DNA of 64,000 nucleotides from Pseudomonas fluorescens (GTDB lineage Bacteria; Pseudomonadota; Gammaproteobacteria; Pseudomonadales; Pseudomonadaceae). Below, piece after piece: positions 8,696 through 17,416 of the stretch; the stretch's first letter is position 1, and each line of letters opens with the position of its first letter. The position numbers and the translations under genes were made by a program. The notes under the pieces are model-generated. The model worked only from the letters and a program-made list of their open reading frames with translations. It had not been told where the DNA came from and did no database searches. The stretch is from positions 2,790,001 through 2,854,000 of the forward strand of contig NZ_CP008896.1 of NCBI RefSeq assembly GCF_000730425.1. Direction: 5' to 3'.

Positions 8696-10297
8696 ATGGA
8701 AAGAAATGCCTTGAAAGCGCTGTTCCTCGCTGCGGGGTTGTTGGCATTTACGCCAATGGCCCACGCGGCCAGCACCCTGGTCTATTGCTCCGAGGCAAGT
8801 CCCGCCGGGTTCGATCCCAGCCAATACACCAGCGGCACCGATTTTGATGCCTCGGCCGAAACCGTGTTCAACCGCCTGACCCAGTTCAAACGCGGCGGGA
8901 CCGAAGTCGAGCCTGGCCTGGCGACCCGTTGGGAGGTGTCCAAGGACGGCCTGGCCTACACCTTCCACCTGCGCGACGGGGTCAAGTTCCACACCACCGA
9001 TTACTTCACGCCAACCCGCGACTTCAATGCTGAGGATGTGCTGTTCACCTTCCAGCGCCTGCTGGACGCCAACCACCTATTCCGCCAGGCCTACCCGTCC
9101 GAGTCGCCGTACTTCACCGACATGGGCCTGAACACCACCATCAAGAGCGTAGAAAAGCTCGATGAGCATAGCGTGCGCTTCAACCTCAATAACGTTGATG
9201 CCGCTTTCGTGCAGAACCTGGCCATGAGTTTTGCCTCCGTGCAATCGGCTGAATACGCCGCGCAGTTGCTTAAACAAGGCAAGGCCGCCGATATCAACCA
9301 GAAACCGGTGGGCACCGGGCCGTTTGTGTTCAAGCGCTACCAGAAGGACTCGCAGATTCGCTACGTCGCCAATCAACACTATTGGAAGCCTGAGGATGTG
9401 AAACTCGACAACCTGGTGTTCGCGATCACCCCGGACGCCGCGTCGCGCCTGCAAAAGCTCAAGGCCGGCGAATGCCAGGTCAGCGGCTATCCGCGCCCCT
9501 CGGATATCGAGGTGATGAAGCAGGATCCAAACCTGCGTGTGTTGCAGCAGGCAGGTTTTAACCTGGGATTCCTGGCCTATAACGTGACCCATCCACCGCT
9601 GGATCAGCTCAAGGTGCGCCAGGCCCTGGACATGGCCATCGATAAGCCAGCGATTATCGCCGCGGTGTATCAAAGTGCCGGGCAATTGGCGCAAAACGCT
9701 CTACCTCCGGCCCAGTGGTCTTATGACCCCAGCATCAAAGACGCGCCGCACGATCCGGCCAAGGCCCGGGCGCTACTAAAAGAAGCAGGGGTTGCACCAG
9801 GTACCACCATCAATCTGTGGGCGATGACCGTGCAACGTGCGTCCAATCCCAACGCGCGAATGTCGGCGCAGATGATCCAGCAGGATTGGGCCAAAGTCGG
9901 GATCACTGCCAACATCGTCAGCTATGAGTGGGGCGAATACATCAAGCGCGCAAAAAACGGCGAGCACGATGTGATGATTTACGGCTGGACCGGCGACAAC
10001 GGTGACCCGGATAACTGGCTCGGCGTGCTCTACAGTTGTGCCGCGGTCAAGGGCAGCAACTATGCAAAATGGTGTGACCCGCAGTACGACCAACTGGTAC
10101 AGAAAGCCAAGCTCAGCAACAACCGTGACGAACGCATCAAGTGGTATCAGCAGGCGCAAAAAATACTTAAGGATCAAATACCTATAACGCCAATTGCGAA
10201 CTCGACGGTTTTCCAGCCCCTGCGCAAGGAAGTCCAGGACTTCAAGATCAGCCCGTTTGGCCTGACACCGTTCTACGGCGTAAGTCTGAATAAGTAA
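8696..10297 (+). CDS. dppA1: Dipeptide ABC transporter substrate-binding protein 1
   Basis: A 533-residue periplasmic solute-binding protein of SBP family 5 (DppA/OppA type). A Sec signal (residues 1-24, ending AHA) precedes the family opening TLVYCSEASPAGFDP. The mature protein has YTFHLRDGVKFH, KPVGTGPFVFKRY and the ligand-pocket segment GDNGDPDNWLG. The start is ATG 8696 with AGGGG upstream; an earlier in-frame Met would bury the signal. It is the first of four paralogues feeding one permease, dppBCDF. There is little room for a promoter between the preceding terminator and this gene. Confidence 0.93.
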   Translation: MERNALKALFLAAGLLAFTPMAHAASTLVYCSEASPAGFDPSQYTSGTDFDASAETVFNRLTQFKRGGTEVEPGLATRWEVSKDGLAYTFHLRDGVKFHTTDYFTPTRDFNAEDVLFTFQRLLDANHLFRQAYPSESPYFTDMGLNTTIKSVEKLDEHSVRFNLNNVDAAFVQNLAMSFASVQSAEYAAQLLKQGKAADINQKPVGTGPFVFKRYQKDSQIRYVANQHYWKPEDVKLDNLVFAITPDAASRLQKLKAGECQVSGYPRPSDIEVMKQDPNLRVLQQAGFNLGFLAYNVTHPPLDQLKVRQALDMAIDKPAIIAAVYQSAGQLAQNALPPAQWSYDPSIKDAPHDPAKARALLKEAGVAPGTTINLWAMTVQRASNPNARMSAQMIQQDWAKVGITANIVSYEWGEYIKRAKNGEHDVMIYGWTGDNGDPDNWLGVLYSCAAVKGSNYAKWCDPQYDQLVQKAKLSNNRDERIKWYQQAQKILKDQIPITPIANSTVFQPLRKEVQDFKISPFGLTPFYGVSLNK

Positions 10298-10304
10298 CAG
10301 CCAC

Positions 10305-10339
10305 GCCCCAACCGGGTGCGCCAGACACCTCGGTTGGGC
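10305..10339 (+). other. Intercistronic stem-loop after dppA1
   Basis: CCCAACCG pairs with CGGTTGGG, extended by GTG/CAC. There is no T-run, so it is more likely an mRNA 3' stabiliser or processing element than a terminator. Confidence 0.6.
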
Positions 10340-10478
10340 CGATACGGTGCACTCAACGCACCGAAAAAAGCCCTCGGAAATGCAGTTTTGTGTCAAAAAT
10401 TACATGAATGCGACATTCCTGTACGTTCGTACCACTCTTTGGCGCTTGTTACCTCTCAACATCTTGCATTGGGTATGG

Positions 10479-10502
10479 GGCCTGCATAAGTATCCGCAGG
10501 CC
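10479..10502 (+). other. Inverted repeat upstream of dppA2
   Basis: A perfect 7-bp arm GGCCTGC / GCAGGCC around a 10-base loop, about 55 bases before the dppA2 start. It could be an operator or a leader hairpin. A loose sigma-54-like GG-N10-GC pattern overlaps its left arm but is too weak to call. Confidence 0.45.
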
Positions 10503-10555
10503 GACTCACGAGGTCGCCCTCAATTCCAAAAATGACAACAAATCATGAGGCCAAC

Positions 10556-12184
10556 ATGCTTAAACACGCAGTCCTTCCGTTTTTAGTCAGCGCCGGTTTA
10601 ATGGCCGCTGCACCTTTCGCCCAGGCGGCGACTAATCTGGTGTTCTGCTCCGAAGGGAGCCCGGCCGGTTTCGACCCAGGCCAGTACACCACCGGAACAG
10701 ACTTCGATGCTTCGGCCGAAACCATGTTCAACCGGCTCAGCCAGTTCGAGCGCGGCGGCACCGCCGTGATTCCTGGCCTGGCCACCAAGTGGGACGTTTC
10801 CGAAGATGGCCTGACCTACACCTTCCACCTGCGCGAAGGGGTCAAGTTCCACACCACGCCGTATTTCAAGCCGACTCGTGAATTCAACGCCGACGACGTG
10901 CTCTTCACCTTCAACCGGATGATCAATAAAGACGATCCATTCCGTAAGGCCTACCCCACCGAGTTCCCGTACTTCACGGACATGGGGATGGACACCAACA
11001 TCAAGAACATCGAAAAAATCGACGACCACACCGTCAAGTTCACCCTTGGCACCGTGGACGCGGCGTTTATCCAGAACCTGGCCATGAGCTTCGCCTCGGT
11101 ACAGTCGGCCGAGTACGCGGCCCAACTGTTGAAGGACGGCAAGCCCCAGGACATCAACCAGAAACCGGTGGGCACTGGCCCGTTCGTGTTCAAGAGCTAC
11201 CAGAAAGACTCCAACATCCGCTTCACCGGCAACAAGGATTACTGGAAGCCTGAAGACGTGAAGATCGATAACCTGATCTTCGCCATCACCACCGACCCGT
11301 CGGTACGTGTGCAGAAACTCAAGAAGAACGAATGCCAGGTCACCCTCTTCCCGCGTCCGGCCGACCTCAAGGCACTGGGCGAGGACAAAGACCTGAAACT
11401 GCCGCACCAGGCCGGTTTCAACCTGGGCTATATCGCCTACAACGTCATGCCGGTGCTCAAGGGCCAGACTGCGGCCAACCCACTGGCCGACCTGCGTGTA
11501 CGCCAGGCCCTGGACATGTCGGTCAACAAGCAGCAGATCATCGACTCGGTCTACCAGGGCGCCGGCCAGCTGGCGGTCAACGCCATGCCACCGACCCAGT
11601 GGTCCTATGACGAGACCATCAAGGACGTCCCGTACGACGTGGCCAAGGCCAAGGAGCTGCTCAAGGAAGCCGGTGTCAAGGAAGGCACCGAGATCACCCT
11701 GTGGGCCATGCCGGTCCAGCGCCCATACAACCCCAACGCCAAGCTGATGGCCGAGATGCTGCAGAACGACTGGAAGCAGATCGGCTTGAAGGTCAACATC
11801 GTCAGCTACGAGTGGGGCGAGTACATCAAGCGCTCCAAGGGTGGCGAGAACCAGGCCATGATCATCGGTTGGAGCGGTGACAATGGTGACCCGGACAACT
11901 GGCTGAACGTGCTGTTCGGCTGCGATTCCCTGGCCGGCAACAACTTCTCCAAATGGTGTGACAAGAAATTCGACGGCATCGTGAAAGAAGCCAAGGCCAC
12001 ATCGGATGTCGCCAAGCGCACCGAGCTGTACAAACAGGCGCAACACGTCCTCAAAGACGCAGTTCCCATGACACCTATCGCGCACTCGACGGTGTATCAA
12101 CCCATGCGCAACACCGTGCAGGACTTCAAGATCAGCCCATTTGGCTTGAATTCCTTCTACGGGGTGAGCGTCAGCAACAAGTAG
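10556..12184 (+). CDS. dppA2: Dipeptide ABC transporter substrate-binding protein 2
   Basis: A 542-residue SBP family 5 protein. The signal peptide is MLKHAVLPFLVSAG onward, ending AQAA. It has the family landmarks NLVFCSEGSPAGFDPG, YTFHLREGVKFH, KPVGTGPFVFKSY and GDNGDPDNW. The ATG at 10556 has GAGG five bases upstream; an in-frame ATG at 10532 lacks a good ribosome site. It is paralogous to dppA1 and closest to dppA3, with which it shares a nearly identical DNA tract. Its own 250-base upstream region and inverted repeat suggest that it can be expressed separately. Confidence 0.93.
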   Translation: MLKHAVLPFLVSAGLMAAAPFAQAATNLVFCSEGSPAGFDPGQYTTGTDFDASAETMFNRLSQFERGGTAVIPGLATKWDVSEDGLTYTFHLREGVKFHTTPYFKPTREFNADDVLFTFNRMINKDDPFRKAYPTEFPYFTDMGMDTNIKNIEKIDDHTVKFTLGTVDAAFIQNLAMSFASVQSAEYAAQLLKDGKPQDINQKPVGTGPFVFKSYQKDSNIRFTGNKDYWKPEDVKIDNLIFAITTDPSVRVQKLKKNECQVTLFPRPADLKALGEDKDLKLPHQAGFNLGYIAYNVMPVLKGQTAANPLADLRVRQALDMSVNKQQIIDSVYQGAGQLAVNAMPPTQWSYDETIKDVPYDVAKAKELLKEAGVKEGTEITLWAMPVQRPYNPNAKLMAEMLQNDWKQIGLKVNIVSYEWGEYIKRSKGGENQAMIIGWSGDNGDPDNWLNVLFGCDSLAGNNFSKWCDKKFDGIVKEAKATSDVAKRTELYKQAQHVLKDAVPMTPIAHSTVYQPMRNTVQDFKISPFGLNSFYGVSVSNK

Positions 12185-12194
12185 TGATCTCTGG

Positions 12195-12218
12195 CGGCGA
12201 CGTTTCATAACGTCGCCG
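12195..12218 (+). other. Intercistronic stem-loop after dppA2
   Basis: A perfect 10-bp stem CGGCGACGTT / AACGTCGCCG with a TCAT loop, starting 10 bases after the dppA2 stop and lacking a T-run. Confidence 0.65.
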
Positions 12219-12487
12219 TTATTGCATCCGCCAAGACACTAGGAATCGGACTACGTTCGCAGGCGCTGCCCACCTACAGCTGCTAACTGCAAAGCTAGCG
12301 TCCGATCCCTACAAGGTCTGTCCGGTTCTGCGCATTTACGGCCCTGCCCTCGTTACCTAACGTCGAGGTAGGCAAATGCACCGCTCCGCGAAGGCACTTG
12401 CTGTGAAGGGGAGCAGTGATATCGCCAAGTCCTGTAGGGCCTGCGCACTCACTGACGAAAACGATAAACATGGATTGGGGGACCGTC
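12219..12487. other. Intergenic region dppA2-dppA3
   Basis: About 270 bases without a gene. It ends in a GGGGGA ribosome site for dppA3. In P. aeruginosa the corresponding interval carries a metallopeptidase gene and the repressor gene psdR; neither is present here, and I see no coding remnant. Confidence 0.5.
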
Positions 12488-14092
12488 ATGCGCCATACCA
12501 CCGTTCTATCCGCGATCTTGGGCACCAGCCTGTTGGCCGTCGCTTCGATGGGCCAGGCTGCCGAGAAGAAAAGCCTGGTGTTCTGCTCTGAAGGCAGCCC
12601 GGCAGGCTTCGATACTGCGCAATACACCACCGCCACCGACAACGATGCAGCCGAACCGATCTACAACCGCCTGGTTGAGTTTGAAAAAGGTGAAACCGGC
12701 GTGGTACCAGCGCTGGCCACCAAGTGGGATGTTTCGCCGGACGGCCTGACCTACACCTTTCATCTGCGCGAAGGCGTGAAGTTCCACAGCAACAAGGAGT
12801 TCAAGCCGACCCGTGATTTCAACGCCGATGACGTGCTGTTCACCTTCAACCGCATGCTTGACCCTGACCACCCGTTTCGCAAGGCCTACCCCACCGAGTT
12901 CCCGTACTTCAACGGGATGAGCCTGAACAAGAACATTGCCAAGGTCGAGAAAACCGACCCGCACACCGTGGTGATGACCCTGAACACGGTCGACGCCGCG
13001 TTTATCCAGAACATCGCCATGAGCTTCGCCGCGATCCTCTCGGCCGAATACGCCGGGCAACTGCTCAAGGCTGGCAAACCCAGCGATATCAACCAGAAGC
13101 CGATTGGCACCGGGCCGTTCGTGTTCCAGCGTTACCAGAAGGATTCACAGATCCGTTTCACGGGCAACAAACACTACTGGGACCCCGGCAAGGTCCAGCT
13201 CGACCAACTGATTTTCGCCATCAACACCGACGCCTCGGTACGAGTGCAAAAGCTCAAGGCCAATGAATGCCAGGTCACCCTGCATCCACGCCCGGCCGAC
13301 GTCGACGCCCTCAAGGCCGACCCGAACCTGCAACTGCTGACCAAACCCGGCTTCAACCTCGGCTACATCGCCTATAACGTGCGGCACAAGCCCTTCGACC
13401 AGCTCGAAGTGCGCCAGGCCCTGGACATGGCGGTGAACAAGCAGAGCATTCTCAATGCCGTGTACCAGGGCGCGGGACAACTGGCAGTCAACGGCATGCC
13501 GCCGACCCAGTGGTCCTACGACGACAGCATCAAGGACGCCGCCTACAACCCGGAAAAAGCCAAGGAGTTACTCAAGGCCGCCGGGGTCAAGGAAGGCACC
13601 GAGATCACCTTGTGGGCCATGCCGGTCCAGCGCCCGTATAACCCCAACGCCAAGCTGATGGCCGAGATGCTGCAAAACGACTGGGCCAAGATCGGCCTCA
13701 AGGTCAAGATCGTCAGCTATGAGTGGGGCGAGTACATCAAGCGCACCAAGAACGGCGAGCACGATATCAGCCTGATTGGCTGGACCGGCGACAACGGTGA
13801 CCCGGACAACTGGCTGGGTACCCTCTACAGCTGCGACGCCATCGGCGGGAACAACTACTCGATGTGGTGTGACCCGGCGTACGACAAGCTGATCAAGCAA
13901 GCCAAGGTCGTCACCGACCGCGAACAACGGACTGTTCTGTACAAACAGGCGCAGCAACTGCTCAAACAGCAGGTGCCGATCACCCCTGTCGCCCACTCGA
14001 CGGTCAACCAGCCGTTAAGCGCCAAGGTCGAAGGTTTCAAAGTGAGCCCCTTCGGCCGCAACGTGTTCTCGGGCGTCAGTATCACCCCATAA
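12488..14092 (+). CDS. dppA3: Dipeptide ABC transporter substrate-binding protein 3
   Basis: A 534-residue periplasmic binding protein of SBP family 5. The signal peptide is MRHTTVLSAILGTSLLAVAS, ending GQAA. It has SLVFCSEGSPAGFDTA, YTFHLREGVKFHSN, KPIGTGPFVFQRY and GDNGDPDNWLG. The start is taken at ATG 12488 after GGGGGA; ATG 12470 gives six extra residues and has no ribosome site. It precedes the porin gene, as in the P. aeruginosa dppA3-opdP arrangement. The ligand preference among di- and tripeptides cannot be read from sequence. Confidence 0.93.
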   Translation: MRHTTVLSAILGTSLLAVASMGQAAEKKSLVFCSEGSPAGFDTAQYTTATDNDAAEPIYNRLVEFEKGETGVVPALATKWDVSPDGLTYTFHLREGVKFHSNKEFKPTRDFNADDVLFTFNRMLDPDHPFRKAYPTEFPYFNGMSLNKNIAKVEKTDPHTVVMTLNTVDAAFIQNIAMSFAAILSAEYAGQLLKAGKPSDINQKPIGTGPFVFQRYQKDSQIRFTGNKHYWDPGKVQLDQLIFAINTDASVRVQKLKANECQVTLHPRPADVDALKADPNLQLLTKPGFNLGYIAYNVRHKPFDQLEVRQALDMAVNKQSILNAVYQGAGQLAVNGMPPTQWSYDDSIKDAAYNPEKAKELLKAAGVKEGTEITLWAMPVQRPYNPNAKLMAEMLQNDWAKIGLKVKIVSYEWGEYIKRTKNGEHDISLIGWTGDNGDPDNWLGTLYSCDAIGGNNYSMWCDPAYDKLIKQAKVVTDREQRTVLYKQAQQLLKQQVPITPVAHSTVNQPLSAKVEGFKVSPFGRNVFSGVSITP

Positions 14093-14107
14093 GAAAATAA
14101 CCGGATG

Positions 14108-14130
14108 CGCAGAGCGAAGTGGGCTCTGCG
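14108..14130 (+). other. Intercistronic stem-loop after dppA3
   Basis: A perfect 8-bp stem CGCAGAGC / GCTCTGCG with a 7-base loop and no T-run, 15 bases after the dppA3 stop. Confidence 0.6.
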
Positions 14131-14166
14131 GCAAACGTGTAGCTGTAATTCGCGAAATGCCCTACG

Positions 14167-14178
14167 GCAAACGTTTGC
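14167..14178. promoter_or_regulatory. Perfect palindrome GCAAACGTTTGC, candidate LacI-family operator
   Basis: A 12-bp perfect palindrome with the AAACGTTT core typical of LacI-family operators, about 85 bases before the porin start. The ten bases CGGCAAACGT occur twice, at 14129 and 14165, spaced 36 bases apart. A separate small stem (GCCGGT/ACCGGC, 14207-14230) lies between it and the gene. Confidence 0.45.
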
Positions 14179-14262
14179 AAAGGCTTGAAAAGTTACACAC
14201 CCAATAGCCGGTTCACCTAATAAGACCGGCATTAAAAAAAGAGAACCAAAGGAGCTCCACCC

Positions 14263-15666
14263 ATGAAACTGAGCAGCAAAGTGCTTCTGGCCATGGCCAT
14301 CAGCAGCATCACGGCCACCGCCTATGCAGAATCCGTGAGCCAGGACTTCGTTCCGACCACGCTGGCCGGCACCAGCGCCCAAAGCGGGGCCAAAGGCTTT
14401 ATCGAAGACTTCAGCCTGGGCGGCCAGACGCGTAACTGGTACTCCCACGAAAGCCTGTACCGTGGTGGCGCGTGGAAATACCAAAAGCATGGCAAGACCC
14501 TGACCGACCGTAACCGTACCAACTGGGTACAGGGCACTATCCTCAACGCCAGTTCGGGCTTCACCGAAGGCACCGTGGGCGTCAAGGCCGAAGTCGCGCT
14601 CTACAACGTCGTGGCCCTCGATCGCAGCCGACGTGATGTCAAGGGCAGTTCCAACCGGACCCTGGCCCACTCCAACGGTGATCCCGTGGACCAGTGGAGC
14701 AAACTGGGCCTGGCCAACGTGCAGTTCCGTGTCTCGAACACCACATTGACCGCCGGCCGCCAGAACTTCAGCAGCGGTATCGTCGACACCATCGGCAACC
14801 GTGCCTTGCCTTCCAGCTTCCAAGGTGTCAGCTTCAACAGCGAAGAGTTCAGCAACCTGTCGTTCCAGGGTGGCGTGTTCGACCGCGTTTCCCCACGTTC
14901 CGAGCAGAGCCTGTCGAAGTTCCGCAGCGAATACAGCCAACAAGGCGCACGCAGCGCAACAACCGACAAGGTCTACACCCTGGGCGCCAACTACCAGCCG
15001 TTCAAAAGTCTGAAAACCAGCTTCTTCGGCGCCAACGTCAAGGACTTCTGGAACCAGTACTACTTCGGCGCGACCCACGAGCTGGGTGATAGCCAGGTGC
15101 TGTCCCTGACCACCGGCCTGAACTATTACAAGACCGTCGACGAAGGCAAGAAGCTGATGGGCGAAATCGACAACGATACTTACTCGCTGTCGTTGGGCCT
15201 GGCGCACCAGGCTCACAGCCTGACCTTCTCCTACCAGCAAGTGAACGGTAACGAGTACTTCGACTACCTGCACGAAACCAACGGTATCTACCTGGCCAAC
15301 TCCCTGACTTCGGACTTCAACGGCCCGAACGAGAAGTCCTTCCAGATCGCCTATGGCATCAACATGGCCGAATACGGCGTGCCAGGCCTGAAGTTCAACA
15401 TCTACTCGGCGCGCGGCTGGGGCATTGACGGTACCCACTACACGGGCAACCGCAACGGTGCCTACGCCTACACCGGCATCGAAACTCAAGACGGCGAGAA
15501 GCACCAGGAATACGGCGTAGGCGCCGGCTACGTGCTCCAGAGCGGCCCGCTCAAGGCCACCGCTATCCGTGCGACCTACGTCGAACACCGTGGCAGCGAG
15601 TTCCAATCGGACGGCAGCGTCAAGGAATTCCGCCTGGTCACCACCGTCCCGTTCAACATCCTTTAA
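14263..15666 (+). CDS. opdP: OprD-family outer-membrane porin for peptides (OpdP/OpdD type)
   Basis: A 467-residue outer-membrane beta-barrel porin. The signal peptide (residues 1-22) ends AYA. The OprD family opening GFIEDFSLGGQTRNWY and the extended strands with alternating aromatic residues through to the C-terminal VTTVPFNIL are typical. The RBS AAAGGAG precedes ATG 14263. Its place between dppA3 and dppA4 identifies it as the outer-membrane entry point of the peptide system; the P. aeruginosa orthologue takes up glycine-glutamate and related dipeptides and carbapenems. A candidate operator lies upstream. Confidence 0.9.
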   Translation: MKLSSKVLLAMAISSITATAYAESVSQDFVPTTLAGTSAQSGAKGFIEDFSLGGQTRNWYSHESLYRGGAWKYQKHGKTLTDRNRTNWVQGTILNASSGFTEGTVGVKAEVALYNVVALDRSRRDVKGSSNRTLAHSNGDPVDQWSKLGLANVQFRVSNTTLTAGRQNFSSGIVDTIGNRALPSSFQGVSFNSEEFSNLSFQGGVFDRVSPRSEQSLSKFRSEYSQQGARSATTDKVYTLGANYQPFKSLKTSFFGANVKDFWNQYYFGATHELGDSQVLSLTTGLNYYKTVDEGKKLMGEIDNDTYSLSLGLAHQAHSLTFSYQQVNGNEYFDYLHETNGIYLANSLTSDFNGPNEKSFQIAYGINMAEYGVPGLKFNIYSARGWGIDGTHYTGNRNGAYAYTGIETQDGEKHQEYGVGAGYVLQSGPLKATAIRATYVEHRGSEFQSDGSVKEFRLVTTVPFNIL

Positions 15667-15673
15667 TCAGCGC

Positions 15674-15714
15674 CAGGTAGACCGCGGGCTCAGGACGAGC
15701 CCACCGTCTACCTG
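15674..15714 (+). other. Long intercistronic stem-loop after the porin gene
   Basis: CAGGTAGAC pairs with GTCTACCTG and, inside it, GGGCTC pairs with GAGCCC. There is no T-run. It sits between the porin stop and the dppA4 ribosome site. Confidence 0.65.
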
Positions 15715-15747
15715 TGTGTGGTTGAATCGTTTGCAGAGGGCTGTTCG

Positions 15748-17343
15748 ATGAAAATGCTCCCGTTACAAGCCGCCATGACCGCTGCACTGCTGAGTGTGGC
15801 CCTGGGCATCTCGGCCAAGCCACTGGTGGTCTGCACCGAAGCCAGCCCGGAGGGCTTCGACCCGGTCCTGTACACCACGGCCGTCACCGCCGATGCCGCC
15901 GCCGAAACCCTGTTCAACCGCCTGGTGGACTTCAAGCCCGGCACCACCGAAATCGTGCCCGCGCTCGCCAAGTCCTGGGACATCAGCGATGACGGCCTGA
16001 CCTATACCTTCCACCTGCGCGATGACGTCAAGTTCCACACCACCGACTACTTCAAGCCCACACGCAACCTCAATGCCGACGACGTGCTCTGGAGCTTCCA
16101 GCGCCAACTGGACCCGAAACACCCGTGGCACAACAAGTCCACCACCGGCTTCCCCTATTTCGAAAGCATGGGTTTCAAGGAACTGCTCAAAAGCGTCGAG
16201 AAGACCGATGACCACACCGTGGTCTTTACCCTGACCCGCCCCGAAGCGCCGTTCCTGGCCGATGTCGCGATGCCATTCACCGCCATTCATTCCGCCGAGT
16301 ACGCCGACGAGCTGTTGGCTGCCAACAAGACCGGCGAGCTCAACAGCAAGCCGATCGGCACCGGCCCGTTCATTTTTACCCGCTACCAGAAAGACGCCCA
16401 GGTGCGCTTCAAGGCCAACCCGGAGTACTTCCGTGGCAAGCCACCCGCCGACCCGCTGATCCTGGCTATCGCGGTGGACAACAATGTGCGCCTGCAAAAG
16501 CTCAAGGCCAATGAGTGCCAGATCGCCCTGTATCCAAAACCCGATGACCTGCCGAGCATCAAGGCCGACCCGAACCTGAAGGTCACGGAACTGGCGGCGA
16601 TGACCACCGCCTACACCGCCATGAACACCACCCACAAGTACATGAGCGACGCGCGGGTGCGCCACGCGATCAACATCGCATTCGATAAAAAAGGCTATAA
16701 CGAATCCCTCTATGGCAAAGGCAATGCCGTCGACGCCACCGGCCCGTACCCACCGACCCTGCTGGGCTTCAACGACACACTGAAAAACCCACCCCGCGAC
16801 CTCGACAAGGCCCGTGCCCTGCTCAAGGAAGCCGGCGTGCCGGAAGGCACCGAATTCAGCCTGTTCACCCGTAACGGCGGCGGCCCGACCAACCCCAACC
16901 CGATGCTCGGCGCCCAGCGCATGCAGGCGGACCTGGCGCAGATCGGCCTGAAGGTCAACATCAAGGTCATGGAATGGGGCGAAATGCTCAAACGCGCCAA
17001 AGCGGGCGAACATGACATGGTGTCCGCTGGCTGGGCCGGGGATAACGGCGACCCAGACAACTTCCTCACGCCTAACCTGAGTTGCGATGCAGCGAAAAAC
17101 GGCGAAAACTACGCCCGCTGGTGTAACGAAGAGTTTCAGGGTTTGATCGACAAAGCCCGCGCCGTGTCTGAACCCGCCGAGCGCGCAACACTCTATGAAC
17201 AAGCACTGGCCGTTTTCGACAAGGACCAACCGTGGATCCCCATGGCCTACCCGAAAATGTTCACCGCCATGCGCAAAAACGTCGAGGGTTATACCCAAAG
17301 CCCCCTGACCAACAATAACTTCGCCACCACCCAGGTGAAGTAA
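15748..17343 (+). CDS. dppA4: Dipeptide ABC transporter substrate-binding protein 4
   Basis: A 531-residue SBP family 5 protein and the most divergent of the four. The signal MKMLPLQAAMTAALLSVALG is followed by PLVVCTEASPEGFDPV. It keeps YTFHLRDDVKFH and KPIGTGPFIFTRY, but the pocket region reads NGGGPTNPNPM and GDNGDPDNFLTPNLSC, unlike the other three, suggesting a different ligand. The start is ATG 15748 with GAGGG upstream. It directly precedes dppB, separated by a strong hairpin, and is probably the cognate binding protein of the permease operon. Confidence 0.93.
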   Translation: MKMLPLQAAMTAALLSVALGISAKPLVVCTEASPEGFDPVLYTTAVTADAAAETLFNRLVDFKPGTTEIVPALAKSWDISDDGLTYTFHLRDDVKFHTTDYFKPTRNLNADDVLWSFQRQLDPKHPWHNKSTTGFPYFESMGFKELLKSVEKTDDHTVVFTLTRPEAPFLADVAMPFTAIHSAEYADELLAANKTGELNSKPIGTGPFIFTRYQKDAQVRFKANPEYFRGKPPADPLILAIAVDNNVRLQKLKANECQIALYPKPDDLPSIKADPNLKVTELAAMTTAYTAMNTTHKYMSDARVRHAINIAFDKKGYNESLYGKGNAVDATGPYPPTLLGFNDTLKNPPRDLDKARALLKEAGVPEGTEFSLFTRNGGGPTNPNPMLGAQRMQADLAQIGLKVNIKVMEWGEMLKRAKAGEHDMVSAGWAGDNGDPDNFLTPNLSCDAAKNGENYARWCNEEFQGLIDKARAVSEPAERATLYEQALAVFDKDQPWIPMAYPKMFTAMRKNVEGYTQSPLTNNNFATTQVK

Positions 17344-17351
17344 TAAGAGAC

Positions 17352-17383
17352 GCCCGGCACCGTCGAGGTTGACGGTGCCGGGC
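17352..17383 (+). other. Strong intercistronic hairpin between dppA4 and dppB
   Basis: A perfect 13-bp stem GCCCGGCACCGTC / GACGGTGCCGGGC with loop GAGGTT and no T-run. Such elements between a binding-protein gene and its permease genes usually protect the upstream mRNA, giving more binding protein than permease. Confidence 0.75.
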
Positions 17384-17416
17384 CTGCCTAACCGGCTGAT
17401 TGAGGTAGAGACCACG

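Noticed and set aside
10470..10487. Sigma-54 promoter for dppA2
   Set aside because: GG-N10-GC spacing occurs, but the -24 and -12 boxes are otherwise poor and overlap a hairpin arm.
10598..12208. A 536-codon reverse-strand frame over dppA2, and similar long frames over dppA3 and dppA4
   Set aside because: They are mirror frames of real SBP genes, lack ribosome sites and have composition typical of antisense frames (rich in His, Val, Gly).
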